From assembly GCA_020249265.1 (NCBI GenBank), contig JADCGA010000016.1, forward strand, positions 1 to 64,000: a DNA stretch of 64,000 nucleotides, in the 5' to 3' direction. The notes under the pieces are model-generated. The model saw only the letters and a program-made list of their open reading frames with translations. It ran no database searches and was not told where the DNA came from. Made by a program: the position numbers and the translations under genes. Source of the DNA: Roseomonas sp. (lineage in GTDB: Bacteria; Pseudomonadota; Alphaproteobacteria; Acetobacterales; Acetobacteraceae). Of this stretch, positions 37,516 to 46,974 are shown in pieces; the first letter of the stretch is position 1; every line of letters begins with the position of its first letter.

Positions 37516-38291
37516 AGATTGCGCCGTTCCTCACGCAGCGTCGGCAAACCAATACCCGTCGCGTCAAAGCCGCCATCAACGGCGATCACCTGCCCGGTCA
37601 GGTAGCTGGCGCGATCGCTGCACAGGAAGAACACTGCCTCCGCCAATTCCGCTTCCAGCCCATAGCGATTGAGCGGCAAGTGGTCATGATAATCCGCACG
37701 GATTTCCGGCGTATGCACAGCCTTGGCCATCGCCGTATCCACCGGGCCGGGCGCCACGGCATTGACGCGAATGCGAAGACTCGCGAATTCCACCGCTTGC
37801 TGCTTGGTCAGATGCGCAAGCCCAGCCTTGCTGGTGCCATAGGCAACGCGTAGCGTTGAAGCCCGCAGGCCGGAGATGGAGGTGATATTCACCATGGCCC
37901 CGCCGCCGCACTCTGCCATGATCGGCGCTGCCGCCTGCGCTGCCAGGAATGGGCCGGTCAGGTTCACCGCCAGCACGCGCGCCCAATCTTCCGGCGTTGT
38001 TTCCAGGATGGGTTTGAAAATGGCGATGCCGGCATTATTCACCAGCGCATCCAGCCGCCCGAAATGCGCGGCGGCATGGCGCACGGCGGCAGCGACGGCC
38101 GCCGGGTCTGAAACATCGCAGACAAGCACTAGGGTTTTGGCGGGCTCCGCCAGCGCTGCCATGGTTTCGCGCAACTGATCCGCATTGATATCCAACAGCG
38201 CGGCATTCCAGCCTTCGGCCAGAAAGCGGCGCGCCACGGCAAGGCCAATGCCGCGCGCGGCGCCTGTCACCAGGGCGGTTTTTACGGTCAT
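37512..38291 (-). CDS. SDR-family oxidoreductase (C)
   Basis: The 259-residue SDR has TGAARGIG, DINADQL after beta2 (acidic, NAD preference), NNAGIAIFKP, Ser in NITSISG and the catalytic YGTSK. It lies at the 3' end of a dadA-like, SDR, SDR minus-strand operon, 11 bases after SDR D. The substrate is unknown. Confidence 0.9.
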   Translation of the reverse strand: MTVKTALVTGAARGIGLAVARRFLAEGWNAALLDINADQLRETMAALAEPAKTLVLVCDVSDPAAVAAAVRHAAAHFGRLDALVNNAGIAIFKPILETTPEDWARVLAVNLTGPFLAAQAAAPIMAECGGGAMVNITSISGLRASTLRVAYGTSKAGLAHLTKQQAVEFASLRIRVNAVAPGPVDTAMAKAVHTPEIRADYHDHLPLNRYGLEAELAEAVFFLCSDRASYLTGQVIAVDGGFDATGIGLPTLREERRNL

Positions 38292-38302
38292 GGTTTGATC
38301 CT

Positions 38303-39106
38303 TCAGCGCGGCATGGTCCCGGCGCGGCCAGCGGTAGCCCCGCCATCAATCACCAATTCACTGCCGGTCATGTGGCGGGATGCGTCAGAGGCCAAGAACA
38401 CCACGCCAGCGGCGATATCCGCCGCCGTGCCGGCCTCACCCAAAGGCACGATATTCGCCGCCAATTGGCGCGGGTCCACCGGCGCGTTGCGCCCGCCTGT
38501 GCTTCCCTGCGGCATTTTCTGCCAGATATCGGTTTCAATCACGCCGGGATGGACGGAATTGCAGCGAATGCCATCCCGCGCGCCCGCGCATTCCAGTGCC
38601 ACGGATTTCGAAAAAAGCCGCACCGCGCCCTTGCTCGCAGAATAACCGGCCAGCCCGGCGGAACCCCGAATACCGGCGATGGACGACATCATGATGATGG
38701 AACCCCCTCCCGCACGGCGCATCGCTGGAATGGCGTACTTTACCGATAGAAACACGCCATCAAGATTTACCGCATTCTGCCGTCGCCAATCCGCAAGCGA
38801 CATATCAAGCAAGGGTTTCATGATGGCGATGCCGGCATTGGAAACCAGCACATCAAGCCTGCCATGTTTCGCTTCAATAGAGGCAATCACCTCGGCCCAG
38901 CGTGCCTCATCCGTCACATCCTGATGCAGGTAAAGCGCATCGTGACCGGCGGACCGGAGCGTGGCGGCCAAAGCCTCACCGCGAGTATCATCAAGATCGG
39001 TCAGCACCACGCGCGCCCCTTCGGCGGCGAGTGCTTCCGCACAAGCAGCGCCAATGCCCGCCGAAGCGCCTGTAATCAGCGCGACCTTGCCTTGAACCTG
39101 TCCCAT
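38303..39106 (-). CDS. SDR-family oxidoreductase (D)
   Basis: The 267-residue SDR has TGASAGIG (13-20), DLDDT after beta2, SNAGIAIMKP, Ser in MMSSIAG and the catalytic YSASK. It is related to cyclopentanol dehydrogenase/3-hydroxyacyl-type SDRs. Middle gene of a three-gene operon with a DadA-like oxidase upstream (18-base gap). Confidence 0.9.
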   Translation of the reverse strand: MGQVQGKVALITGASAGIGAACAEALAAEGARVVLTDLDDTRGEALAATLRSAGHDALYLHQDVTDEARWAEVIASIEAKHGRLDVLVSNAGIAIMKPLLDMSLADWRRQNAVNLDGVFLSVKYAIPAMRRAGGGSIIMMSSIAGIRGSAGLAGYSASKGAVRLFSKSVALECAGARDGIRCNSVHPGVIETDIWQKMPQGSTGGRNAPVDPRQLAANIVPLGEAGTAADIAAGVVFLASDASRHMTGSELVIDGGATAGRAGTMPR

Positions 39107-39124
39107 CGCCTTCTCCCTTTATGA

Positions 39125-40378
39125 TTATGAAAAACGTTCCGCCGCGAAGGGCGCGAAATCGAAATTGGGCTTTTCGCCCGCGACCAGCGCACCCATCAGC
39201 GCGCCCGTCGGTGCCGAGCCCGTCAGCCCCAAATGCCCATGGCCAAAGGCGCAATAAAGCCCCTGCCAGGCGCTGACCGGCCCCATCACCGGCACGCTAT
39301 CGGGCAGGCAGGGGCGATGGCCCATCCAGATCTTGCCGCCTTCCGTGCGCGCCTTCGGAAACACCTTTTTCAGATCATCCAGCAGCAGCATGGCGCGCGC
39401 TTCCGTGGGCGGCGCATCAAGCCCTGCAATCTCCACCGAACCTGCAACGCGTAAGCCATCTTCCATCGGACTGATAAAAACCTTGCGATCAGCGGGCGAG
39501 AGCACGCGCCCTACGCGCACCCCCGCATCCGGCAGCATCACATGATAGCCGCGTTGGGTTTCCAACGGCACCTTCAGCCCAAGGGGTGCCAGCAAACGCG
39601 CGGACCAGGCGCCGGCGGCCAAAACCACCTGATCGGCGGCAATATCTTCCCCCGCGCAGCGCACACCAACCACGCGCTTGCCCTCGGTCAGAATCGCCTG
39701 CACCTCAGCGGTGCGAATGTCGCCCCCCATGCGGCGCACGCCATTGGCGACCACGGCAGCCAGCCGTGCGGGGTTCACGCAGGAACCATGATCGGGCAGA
39801 TAAAGGCCAATCTGATAATCTTCCGAAACTTCAGGTTCCAATTCATGCAGCGCCGGCCCGACCAGCTTCTGCACCTTCAGCCCATGCTTCTGTCGCAACG
39901 CGAGTGAGGCATTGTCCTTCGCCAATTGTTCCTCATTCCGATACAGATACATCTGGCCTTCTTCGCGGATAAGGCCAGTGGCACCCTCGGCGGCCAGGAT
40001 TTCGCGATGCCGATCGGGCGCGGAAAACAACAGCGCGGAAAGCGCAACCGCGGCCGATTCCACCTTCTCCCGCCGGGCAGAAGCCACGAAGCGCAGCAGC
40101 CAGGGCATGGCGCGCAGCCAATAGCGCGCCGGGATATGCAGCGCGCCGGCGGGGTCCATCAGCATTTTCGGCACCTGCGCCAGCACCCCCGGCATGGCGA
40201 GCGGCGCCACCGAACCATGGCTGATGGCGCCCGCATTGCCGGTATAGGCCGCGCCTTCCTTGGCGGCTTCCAGCACCAGCGGCTTCAGCCCGCGCCGGGC
40301 CAAGTGCCAGGCGATGCAAAGGCCAACGATTCCCCCGCCGATAATCACCGGGGCGGGCTTGTGTGGGGCGGTTTCCAT
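39125..40378 (-). CDS. D-amino-acid dehydrogenase-like FAD oxidoreductase
   Basis: The 417-residue DAO-family protein has IIGGGIVGLCIAWHLARRGL (FAD), the DadA-like EGAAYTGNAGAISHGSVAPLAMPGVL, VVLAAGAWSARLLAPLGLKVPLETQRGYHV and a C-terminal MGHRPCLPDSVPVMGPVS...FGHGHLGLTGSAPTG. DadA enzymes oxidise D-amino acids to 2-oxoacids, passing electrons to quinone. The start at 40378 is chosen because the frame above it runs into the divergent tauD-like gene. Two SDRs follow on the same transcript. Confidence 0.88.
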   Translation of the reverse strand: METAPHKPAPVIIGGGIVGLCIAWHLARRGLKPLVLEAAKEGAAYTGNAGAISHGSVAPLAMPGVLAQVPKMLMDPAGALHIPARYWLRAMPWLLRFVASARREKVESAAVALSALLFSAPDRHREILAAEGATGLIREEGQMYLYRNEEQLAKDNASLALRQKHGLKVQKLVGPALHELEPEVSEDYQIGLYLPDHGSCVNPARLAAVVANGVRRMGGDIRTAEVQAILTEGKRVVGVRCAGEDIAADQVVLAAGAWSARLLAPLGLKVPLETQRGYHVMLPDAGVRVGRVLSPADRKVFISPMEDGLRVAGSVEIAGLDAPPTEARAMLLLDDLKKVFPKARTEGGKIWMGHRPCLPDSVPVMGPVSAWQGLYCAFGHGHLGLTGSAPTGALMGALVAGEKPNFDFAPFAAERFS

Positions 40379-40392
40379 GCCCCCATCCTGAC

Positions 40393-40411
40393 CCAAGCCG
40401 CGGCGGCTTGG
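40393..40411. promoter_or_regulatory. Inverted repeat in the divergent dadA-like/tauD-like promoter region
   Basis: CCAAGCCG and CGGCTTGG form perfect 8-bp arms around CGG, 15 bases upstream of the dadA-like start and 62 bases upstream of the tauD-like start. It could be an operator for a regulator shared by both transcripts, or an mRNA hairpin. No regulator gene is adjacent. Confidence 0.35.
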
Positions 40412-40472
40412 AAGCGCCCGGTTGACGCCCGCAAGCCGGGGCATCACTTTTGCCCATCCGGAGGATGCCATC

Positions 40473-41354
40473 ATGCAAATCACCCCCAATAATGCCGGGC
40501 TAGGCGCACGTGTCGAAGGGATTGACCTGCGCGAGACTGCCTCGCCTGAGGATTTCCGCACGCTTTTGCGCGCGCTTGGCGAATATGGCGTGCTTTGCTT
40601 CCCGAAGCAGGATTTGGAAGCGCCGCAAGTGGCCGCTTTCGGCAAGCGCTTTGGCGATTTGGAAGTGAATGTCGCCAATCTGTTCCATGCGCCAGGCCAT
40701 CCGGAAGTGATGATCCTGTCCAATATGAAGGATGATGCCGGCAAGCCGCTTGGCCTGAATGATGCCGGCCAGGGCTGGCATACGGATATGTCCTATTCCA
40801 AGGAAATCGCGCTGGCCAATATGCTGCACGCCAAGCGTGTGCCGCGCCGTGATGGCAAGGTGCTGGGGGCGACGCAATTCCGCAATATGCATGCCGCCTA
40901 TGCGGATTTGCCCGCCGAGGTGAAGGCGCGCATTGAAGGCCGCGTTGCCATTCATGATTTCAGCAAATTTTGGGACATGATGCGCCAGCGCCCAGGCAGT
41001 ATTCGCGGACCACTGACACCCGAACAGCGCGCGAAAAAGCCGCCGGTTGAACAGCCGATTGTGCGTATTCATCCCATTACCGGGCGGCCCGTGCTCTACT
41101 GCAATTGCGGCTATGCCATGTATATCGAAGGCATGGAGCGCGCTGAGTCCGATGCGTTGCTTGATTATTTGTTCCGCCATCAGGCGCAGGATAAGTATCT
41201 TTACACGCATGAATGGGCCGAAGGTGATGTGCTGATCTGGGACAATATCGGTACCATGCATAATGCGGTGGCGGATTACGTACCGGGCGAGGATCGGTAC
41301 ATTCTGCGCGTACAGGTCATGGCCACGCTTGATTACGCGGCGATGGCGGCATGA
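40473..41354 (+). CDS. TauD/TfdA-family Fe(II)/2-oxoglutarate dioxygenase
   Basis: The 293-residue protein has the facial triad H103-x-D105 (in WHTDMSY) and distal H263 (TMHNAVADY), plus R279 for 2-oxoglutarate binding (RYILR). The family hydroxylates taurine, sulfonates, 2,4-D, carnitine precursors and similar acids. GGAGG lies eight bases before the ATG at 40473. It is the first gene of a six-gene plus-strand operon and its stop overlaps the FAH gene's start. The substrate is probably an organic acid imported by the Bug receptors downstream. Confidence 0.9.
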   Translation: MQITPNNAGLGARVEGIDLRETASPEDFRTLLRALGEYGVLCFPKQDLEAPQVAAFGKRFGDLEVNVANLFHAPGHPEVMILSNMKDDAGKPLGLNDAGQGWHTDMSYSKEIALANMLHAKRVPRRDGKVLGATQFRNMHAAYADLPAEVKARIEGRVAIHDFSKFWDMMRQRPGSIRGPLTPEQRAKKPPVEQPIVRIHPITGRPVLYCNCGYAMYIEGMERAESDALLDYLFRHQAQDKYLYTHEWAEGDVLIWDNIGTMHNAVADYVPGEDRYILRVQVMATLDYAAMAA

Positions 41355-42259
41355 AGCTGCTGACTTTTCAGGGTGCGCATGGCGCGGCCCTTGGCGGGGT
41401 GGTGGGGGAAAGCGTGGTCGCGCTGCGCCCGGCCCTGGCGGCAGCAATGAACGCCGCTGGTGAAGCGGATCGCAGCAGCGAAGTAATCCCCGGCGATATG
41501 GTGACGCTGCTGGGTGATGAGGCAGCCATGACTGCCGCAGGCCGCGCGCTTGCCTTTGCGGCACGGGCGGAAAATGCGGCGCTGCGCCAGCCGCTTGCGG
41601 CGGTGAAGCTGCTTGCACCCTTGAAGCCCGGCAAGATTCTGGGCGTTGGCCGCAATTACGGTGATCACGCCAAGGAAGTGGGCGGCCCCAAGCTGGAAAT
41701 GCCGCGCATTTTCATGAAGCCCGCTTCTTCCGTGGTGGGGCCGGGCGCGGTGGTGAAGATTCCACGCGATGTGAAGAAACCAGATTGGGAGGTTGAGCTT
41801 GGCGTTGTCATTGGCAGGCCCGCGCGCGACGTGCCGGAAGGCGTCGCGCTGGATTACGTGGCAGGCTACACGGTGCTGAATGATGTCAGCGCGCGGGAGT
41901 TTCAATTCGACGTGCCGCTTGCCATGACATCCTTCGCCAAGGGCATGGATGGCTTTTGCCCCATCGGCCCCTGGATCGTGACACCAGAAGAAGTCGGTGA
42001 GCCCTGGATGCTGGATGTGAAATGCTGGCTGAATGGCGAAGAGGTGCAGGATGGCAATACGCGCGATCTGATCTTTTCTGTCTCCGCGCTCATTGCCTTT
42101 CTGTCGCGCTACATGACGCTGGAACCAGGCGATGTGATTGCGACTGGCACGCCGGCCGGGGTTGGGCATTTCCGCAATCCACCGCGCTATTTGAAGCCGG
42201 GCGATAAGCTGCGGCTGGAAGTAGAACGCGTTGGCGTCTTGGAACATTCGATTGGTTGA
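41351..42259 (+). CDS. Fumarylacetoacetate hydrolase family protein
   Basis: The 302-residue protein has the FAH catalytic-domain hallmarks GVGRNYGDHAKEVG, FMKPASSVVGPG, the metal-binding WEVELGVVIGRPA, YTVLNDVSAREFQ, KGMDGFCPIGPWIV and ATGTPAGVG. These enzymes hydrolyse or decarboxylate beta-diketo acids, as in homoprotocatechuate, fumarylpyruvate or ureidoglycolate-like pathways. It is coupled to the TauD-like gene by an ATGA overlap. The exact substrate is not assigned. Confidence 0.92.
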   Translation: MKLLTFQGAHGAALGGVVGESVVALRPALAAAMNAAGEADRSSEVIPGDMVTLLGDEAAMTAAGRALAFAARAENAALRQPLAAVKLLAPLKPGKILGVGRNYGDHAKEVGGPKLEMPRIFMKPASSVVGPGAVVKIPRDVKKPDWEVELGVVIGRPARDVPEGVALDYVAGYTVLNDVSAREFQFDVPLAMTSFAKGMDGFCPIGPWIVTPEEVGEPWMLDVKCWLNGEEVQDGNTRDLIFSVSALIAFLSRYMTLEPGDVIATGTPAGVGHFRNPPRYLKPGDKLRLEVERVGVLEHSIG

Positions 42260-42277
42260 AATAACAGGGAGGCAATA

Positions 42278-43264
42278 ATGAAAAAGACTTTTCTGACCGC
42301 GGCATTGGCCGCGCTAATAGCGCTACCCGCTTGGGCGCAGCCCAAGGCGCCAGGCACGGATTACCCGAACAGACCGGTCCGCGTGATCGTGGCCTTTGCC
42401 GCCGGCGGCAATGCCGATATCAATGCTCGGCTGATTTCAACCGCGCTGTCGCAGCAATTGGGCCAGCAATTCGTGGTGGAAAACCGGCCATCCGGAGGCG
42501 GCACCGTTGCCTTTGAAACCATCGCGCAAACCCCGCCTGATGGCTATACGCTTTTGGTTGGCGCGCTTGGGTCCCATACGCTGAATGTTGGGCTTTATGG
42601 CGACAGGTTGCGCATCCATCCGCTGACCGGCGTGGATCACATCACCATCTCCAGCCATTCGCCGATTGTGCTGGCAACACACCCTTCGATGAATGTGCGC
42701 ACGCTGGCGGAGTTTCGTAGCGCTGTCGCAGCCGGTGGCGGCAATGTGCTGTATGGGTCTTCCGGCAATGGCTCCACCGGGCATATCTCCTCGGCCTTGC
42801 TGCTGCACCTGCTTGGCGTAACTGCCACCCATGTGCCCTATCGTGGATCAGCTGCGGCTTTTCAGGATTTGATGGCGGGGCGCATCAGCTTCCAATCCGA
42901 TACCATTTCCTTCCTTGCCGAGCATATCAGGAACGGCACGGTGAATGGCATTGTGATCGGCACGCCAGAACGCTCACCCATGGCGCCCGATGTGCCAACA
43001 GCAGCCGAAGCCGGGCTACCCGCCTTCCAGGCGACAACCTGGACGCCGTGGTCAGCGACACTCGGTACGCCACTGCCGATCCGGCAGTTTCTTTATGAGC
43101 AAATCGCGATTGCGCTCCGCAAGCCGGAGGTACGCGATCGGCTGATCCAACTTGGCAATACCATCCCGGAAGGCATGACACCGGAGGCAACGCGCGCATT
43201 TATCGCGGCAGAGCTTGAAAAATGGGTGCCAATTGTGCGTGCGACAGGCGCCCGAGTGGATTGA
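42278..43264 (+). CDS. Bug/TctC-family periplasmic receptor (2)
   Basis: The 328-residue receptor has a Sec leader (KKTFLTAALAALIALPAWAQ) and YPNRPVRVIVAFAAGGNADINARLI at the start of the Bug fold. The ligand-contact loop is GGNAD rather than GGPSD or GGSTD. AGGGAGG precedes the ATG. It lies in the TauD-FAH operon, adjacent to a second Bug gene; duplicate receptors in one operon suggest two related acids. No TctA/B genes are present. Confidence 0.92.
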   Translation: MKKTFLTAALAALIALPAWAQPKAPGTDYPNRPVRVIVAFAAGGNADINARLISTALSQQLGQQFVVENRPSGGGTVAFETIAQTPPDGYTLLVGALGSHTLNVGLYGDRLRIHPLTGVDHITISSHSPIVLATHPSMNVRTLAEFRSAVAAGGGNVLYGSSGNGSTGHISSALLLHLLGVTATHVPYRGSAAAFQDLMAGRISFQSDTISFLAEHIRNGTVNGIVIGTPERSPMAPDVPTAAEAGLPAFQATTWTPWSATLGTPLPIRQFLYEQIAIALRKPEVRDRLIQLGNTIPEGMTPEATRAFIAAELEKWVPIVRATGARVD

Positions 43265-43277
43265 GAGGAAACATAAG

Positions 43278-44246
43278 ATGAACATCGCAAGACGCGCACT
43301 TTTCGGCGCCATGGCCGCCACCGCGCTGCCGCTGGCCGCGCAAGCGCAAGATTTGACTTGGCCCACCAAGCCGGTGCGCGTGATCGTGCCCTATGCGGCC
43401 AGTGGCGGCACCGATATTCTGGTGCGTGCGATTGGTGAGGCGTTGCGCAACACCCTGCCCCAGCCCTTCATTGTTGAAAATCGCGCAGGTGCGGCAGGTG
43501 TGATTGGTTCCGAAGTGGTGGCGCGGGCGGAACCTGATGGGCATACCCTGCTGGTCGTGGTCTCGACGCATGTGATGAACAAATACCATCTGCCCAGCAT
43601 GCCTTATGATGCCATCCGCGATTTCACGCCGATTGCGATGTTGACGCGCAATACCATGGTGCTGGTCGCGGGCGCCAATCAGCCGTTTGATTCGCTTAGC
43701 ACCATGCTCGCTTACGCCAAGGCCAATCCGGGCAGAGTCGGCACTGGTTCCACCGAGGCGCTGTCTTCCTTCATTGGGCAGGAAATGGCGCGGCGCGCGG
43801 GGGTGGAAATGCCCGATATTGCCTATCGCAGCGGTGGGCCATTGATGAATGATATTGTAGCCGGCCATTTGCCGAGCGGTTGGACCAGCACCGTCAGCGC
43901 CATGCCGCATATGCAAACCGGGCGCGTGCGCGTGCTTGCGGTTTCGACCGGCACGCGTTCGCCCTTCTTCCCGGATGCGCCAACGCCGGCTGAACAAGGC
44001 GTGCGCGATTTTGATCTTTCAGGCTGGGTTGCCATGCTGGGGCCGCCGCGCATGGCGCCCGCATTGGTGGACCGTATCTATCGCACCGTCGGCGCGGTTT
44101 TCGCTGATGAAACCTTCAAGCAACGGCTGATGGCGCTTGGTGTGGAAGCCGATATGCGCCCTGGCGCAGCGCTGCTGGAAGCCATGCAACGCGATGATCG
44201 CATTTGGGCCGCGGCCAGCGCTGCCGGCCATATCCGGCCTCAATAA
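43278..44246 (+). CDS. Bug/TctC-family periplasmic receptor (3)
   Basis: The 322-residue receptor starts at ATG 43278 (NIARRALFGAMAATALPLAAQAQ leader, possible twin arginine) and continues TWPTKPVRVIVPYAASGGTDILVRAI. VVENRAG-type sequence is FIVENRAGAAGVIG. It is 13 bases after receptor 2 but clearly divergent from it in the body, so the pair is not a recent duplication. GAGAGGAAAC provides the ribosome site. Confidence 0.92.
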   Translation: MNIARRALFGAMAATALPLAAQAQDLTWPTKPVRVIVPYAASGGTDILVRAIGEALRNTLPQPFIVENRAGAAGVIGSEVVARAEPDGHTLLVVVSTHVMNKYHLPSMPYDAIRDFTPIAMLTRNTMVLVAGANQPFDSLSTMLAYAKANPGRVGTGSTEALSSFIGQEMARRAGVEMPDIAYRSGGPLMNDIVAGHLPSGWTSTVSAMPHMQTGRVRVLAVSTGTRSPFFPDAPTPAEQGVRDFDLSGWVAMLGPPRMAPALVDRIYRTVGAVFADETFKQRLMALGVEADMRPGAALLEAMQRDDRIWAAASAAGHIRPQ

Positions 44247-44263
44247 ACCATAAAGGAACTGAA

Positions 44264-45142
44264 ATGGCTAATCCATCCTTGCGCCAGGCGCTTGCCGCCA
44301 AGCGCTTCATCCTCGCCCCCGGCGTTTTCGACATGATTTCGGCTAAAGTCGCCGATGGCATGGGGTTTGACTGCATTTATGGCACGGGCTTTGGCGCTGT
44401 TGCATCAGCGCTTGGTGTCGCGGATGCAGGCATTGCCACCTATGCGGATATGGTGGCGCGCATGGGCACCATGGCACGCGGCTGCAAAACGCCTTTGGTG
44501 GCGGATGCCGATACGGGCTATGGCGGTCTTCTGAATGTGCGCCACACAACGCTTGGCTATGAAGCCGCCGGCATGACCGGCATTCAGCTTGAAGATCAGG
44601 AAATGCCAAAAAAATGCGGCCATACACCGGGCCGGCGCGTGATCCCGGCTGAAGAAATGGTGCTGAAGATCAAGGTTGCCGCAGAGGCGCGGCGCGACCC
44701 AAATTTCCTGATTGTGGCACGCACGGATTCCCGCACCACGCTTGGCCTGGAAGAAGCCATTCGCCGCGGGCGCATGTATGGCGATGCAGGCGCTGATATT
44801 GTTTTCATCGAAAGCCCGGAAAGCGAAGATGAAATGCGCGCCATTGGCAAGGCAATCTCCAAACCCTTGCTGGCCAATATGGTCGAAGGCGGGCGCACAC
44901 CCATTCTGCCCGCGGCGCGCTTACAGGAAATTGGCTATGCCATGGCGATCTATCCCGCCATTGGCTTCCTGGCCGCCGCCGCCGCGCTGGAACGCGCCTA
45001 TGCGCATTTGAAGGCAACGGGGGATAGTCTTGCCCTTGGTGAATCCTATGGTTTCGCCAAAATGACCGAGTTAATGGGCTTCCCGGATGTCTGGGATTTT
45101 GAAAAGAAATGGGCCGTTCCCGAAAAGGACACTGCAGCATGA
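44264..45142 (+). CDS. Isocitrate lyase/PEP mutase superfamily protein
   Basis: The 292-residue TIM-barrel protein has the substrate/Mg site DADTGYGG, the catalytic-loop KKCGH (in EDQEMPKKCGHTPGR) and ARTDSRTTLGLEEAIRRGR. KKCGH is found in isocitrate and 2-methylisocitrate lyases and 2,3-dimethylmalate lyase. Lyase activity on a substituted malate or methylisocitrate-like acid is likely. It sits after two Bug receptors and overlaps the HAD gene (ATGA). The start at 44264 has an AAAGGA site. Confidence 0.9.
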   Translation: MANPSLRQALAAKRFILAPGVFDMISAKVADGMGFDCIYGTGFGAVASALGVADAGIATYADMVARMGTMARGCKTPLVADADTGYGGLLNVRHTTLGYEAAGMTGIQLEDQEMPKKCGHTPGRRVIPAEEMVLKIKVAAEARRDPNFLIVARTDSRTTLGLEEAIRRGRMYGDAGADIVFIESPESEDEMRAIGKAISKPLLANMVEGGRTPILPAARLQEIGYAMAIYPAIGFLAAAAALERAYAHLKATGDSLALGESYGFAKMTELMGFPDVWDFEKKWAVPEKDTAA

Positions 45143-45864
45143 GCGCGCTTCCGGAAGTGAAAGCTTTGGTCTTCGACGTTTTCGGCACTGTGGTGGATTG
45201 GCGCAATGGTATTGCGCGCGATGCACGGACCTTCCTGGCCCGCCATGGGCGCAGCGATATAGACCCGCATCGCTTCGCCGATGCCTGGCGCAAGCGCTAC
45301 CAACCCGCCATGGAAGAAGTACGCAGCGGGCGGCGCCCCTTCACGCGGTTGGATGTGCTGCATCGGGAAAACCTCGATGGTGTCTTGAAGGATTTCGGGG
45401 TGAGCGTAGCGGGCGTGGGTGCGGAGGAGCTTGAGTGGCTGAACCGCGCCTGGCATCGGCTGGACCCTTGGCCCGATACCATCCCGGGCTTGATCCGCCT
45501 GAAGGCCAAGCACTTCATCGCGCCATTATCCAACGGCAATATTCTGCTGCTGGCGAATATGGCCAAGCGCGCTGGCATGCCTTGGGATGCGATCCTGGGC
45601 GCTGAAACGGCGCAGGCGTATAAGCCGCAACCCGAAGCCTATTTGCGCACTTGCGAAATTCTTGGTCTTCAGCCGGCGCAAGTGGCACTTGTCGCCGCGC
45701 ATAACGGGGATTTGGCCGCTGCGCGCAAATGTGGCTTATCAACCGCTTTCGTGCTCCGCCCCTATGAACACGGGGCGGATCAAGCCACGGATACCAAGGC
45801 CGAACAGGATTGGGGCGTGATCGCAACCAGCTTTGAGGATTTGGCCGATAAGCTTGGTTGCTGA
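45139..45864 (+). CDS. Haloacid dehalogenase, type II
   Basis: The 241-residue HAD protein has nucleophile D13 in VFDVFGTVVDW, motif II SNGN, the lysine motif YKPQPEAY and motif IV AAHNGDLAAARKCGLSTAFVLRP. The AHNGDL form, with Asn where phosphatases have Asp, is characteristic of L-2-haloacid dehalogenases, so it may dehalogenate 2-haloacids; an organic-acid phosphatase is less likely. Last gene of the operon started by the TauD-like gene. Confidence 0.88.
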   Translation: MSALPEVKALVFDVFGTVVDWRNGIARDARTFLARHGRSDIDPHRFADAWRKRYQPAMEEVRSGRRPFTRLDVLHRENLDGVLKDFGVSVAGVGAEELEWLNRAWHRLDPWPDTIPGLIRLKAKHFIAPLSNGNILLLANMAKRAGMPWDAILGAETAQAYKPQPEAYLRTCEILGLQPAQVALVAAHNGDLAAARKCGLSTAFVLRPYEHGADQATDTKAEQDWGVIATSFEDLADKLGC

Positions 45865-45873
45865 TCGGCTTTT

Positions 45874-45898
45874 CCGCGCCGGGGTTTACTCGGCGCGG
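45874..45898. terminator. Hairpin between convergent HAD and Bug genes
   Basis: Perfect 8-bp arms CCGCGCCG and CGGCGCGG enclose a nine-base loop that contains the Bug gene's stop codon. It begins ten bases after the HAD stop. There is no long T run, only ATATTT on the plus side. A bidirectional 3'-end structure is likely. Confidence 0.5.
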
Positions 45899-46869
45899 AT
45901 ATTTCCTTCACGGATCACCGGCGTCCATTTCGCGTGATCACGCGCAATCAGTGCCGCAAATTCCGCGGGGCTGGAGGCGATTACGTCAGCCGCCTGCACG
46001 CGCTGGACGGTTTCCTTCACCTCGGCTGAGGTGATGATGGCGCGGAACACGCGATTGGCCGCCACCACCACATCATCCGGCATGCCGGCGGGCCCAACAA
46101 TGCCGTGCCAAGTCATTGCCTCAAACCCCGGAAAGCTTGCTGCAACGGAAGGCACGCCGGGCAGCGCCGCAACCGGCGCGGGCGTGCCAATTGCCAAGGC
46201 GCGCACGCGGCCTTCACGAATGAAGGGGAGTGCCGTGGAAACAGACGGGAAGGAGAATTCCGTTTCACCCTGGATCAGGCTGCGCATCACATCAGCGCCG
46301 CTTCGGTAATGCACGGCCGTCAGCTTCACGCCGGCGCGGCGACCCAAAAGCTCGGCGGCCAAATGGCTGACATGGCCAACACCAGGGGACGCATATTGAA
46401 TGCCATCAGCGCGCGCCCGCGCACGGGCCAGCAATTCCTCAAGACTTTGTACAGGCAGATTGGCCGGAACAATCACGGCAATCGGCAAATTGACCAAATG
46501 CGAGACCGGCGTGAAGGCGCGCATCGGGTCGTAATTCAGCGCTGGCTGCAATTCCTTGCCGATGCAATTGGCGCCAAGGTCAGCCATCATCAGCGTATAG
46601 CCATCCGGCCGGCTTTGCGCGACGAAAGCCCCCGCAATGGCACCGCCGGCGCCAGAGCGGTTTTCCACCACCATCGCCTGACCATTCGCCTGCGTCGCAA
46701 AGCCATTGGCAACCAGACGGGAAAGCGTATCCACCGCGCCGCCCGCACCAAAGGGCACAATCAACCGCACCTGACGATCCGGCCAGGCCGCTTGCGCGGA
46801 AACCACTGATGGTAGCAGCGAAGCAAGGCCCAAACCTGCAAAGCCGCGGCGTGAAATGGAAATAGTCAT
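45886..46869 (-). CDS. Bug/TctC-family periplasmic receptor (4)
   Basis: The 327-residue receptor begins at ATG 46869, nine bases after GGGAGG, with a twin-arginine-like leader (TISISRRGFAGLGLASLLPSVVSAQA). The fold starts WPDRQVRLIVPFGAGGAVDTLSRLV and has MVVENRSGAGGAIAG. A much longer in-frame reading upstream exists but it is antisense to the DUF1028 gene and is not credible. It stands alone between two plus-strand clusters. Confidence 0.92.
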   Translation of the reverse strand: MTISISRRGFAGLGLASLLPSVVSAQAAWPDRQVRLIVPFGAGGAVDTLSRLVANGFATQANGQAMVVENRSGAGGAIAGAFVAQSRPDGYTLMMADLGANCIGKELQPALNYDPMRAFTPVSHLVNLPIAVIVPANLPVQSLEELLARARARADGIQYASPGVGHVSHLAAELLGRRAGVKLTAVHYRSGADVMRSLIQGETEFSFPSVSTALPFIREGRVRALAIGTPAPVAALPGVPSVAASFPGFEAMTWHGIVGPAGMPDDVVVAANRVFRAIITSAEVKETVQRVQAADVIASSPAEFAALIARDHAKWTPVIREGNIRAE

Positions 46870-46974
46870 GGCAAGAAACCTCCCGTTTCGGCTTATTTTG
46901 GCATGGGGTGGGCTTCCTGCAAGCGTCGCGGCGCGGTTAAGCTTTTGCCCTGATGTCAGAGAAAGGCCCGCCGC

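Noticed and set aside
39125-40744. A long 5' extension of the dadA-like gene
   Set aside because: The extra residues are antisense to the TauD-like gene; the FAD motif begins at the internal ATG 40378.
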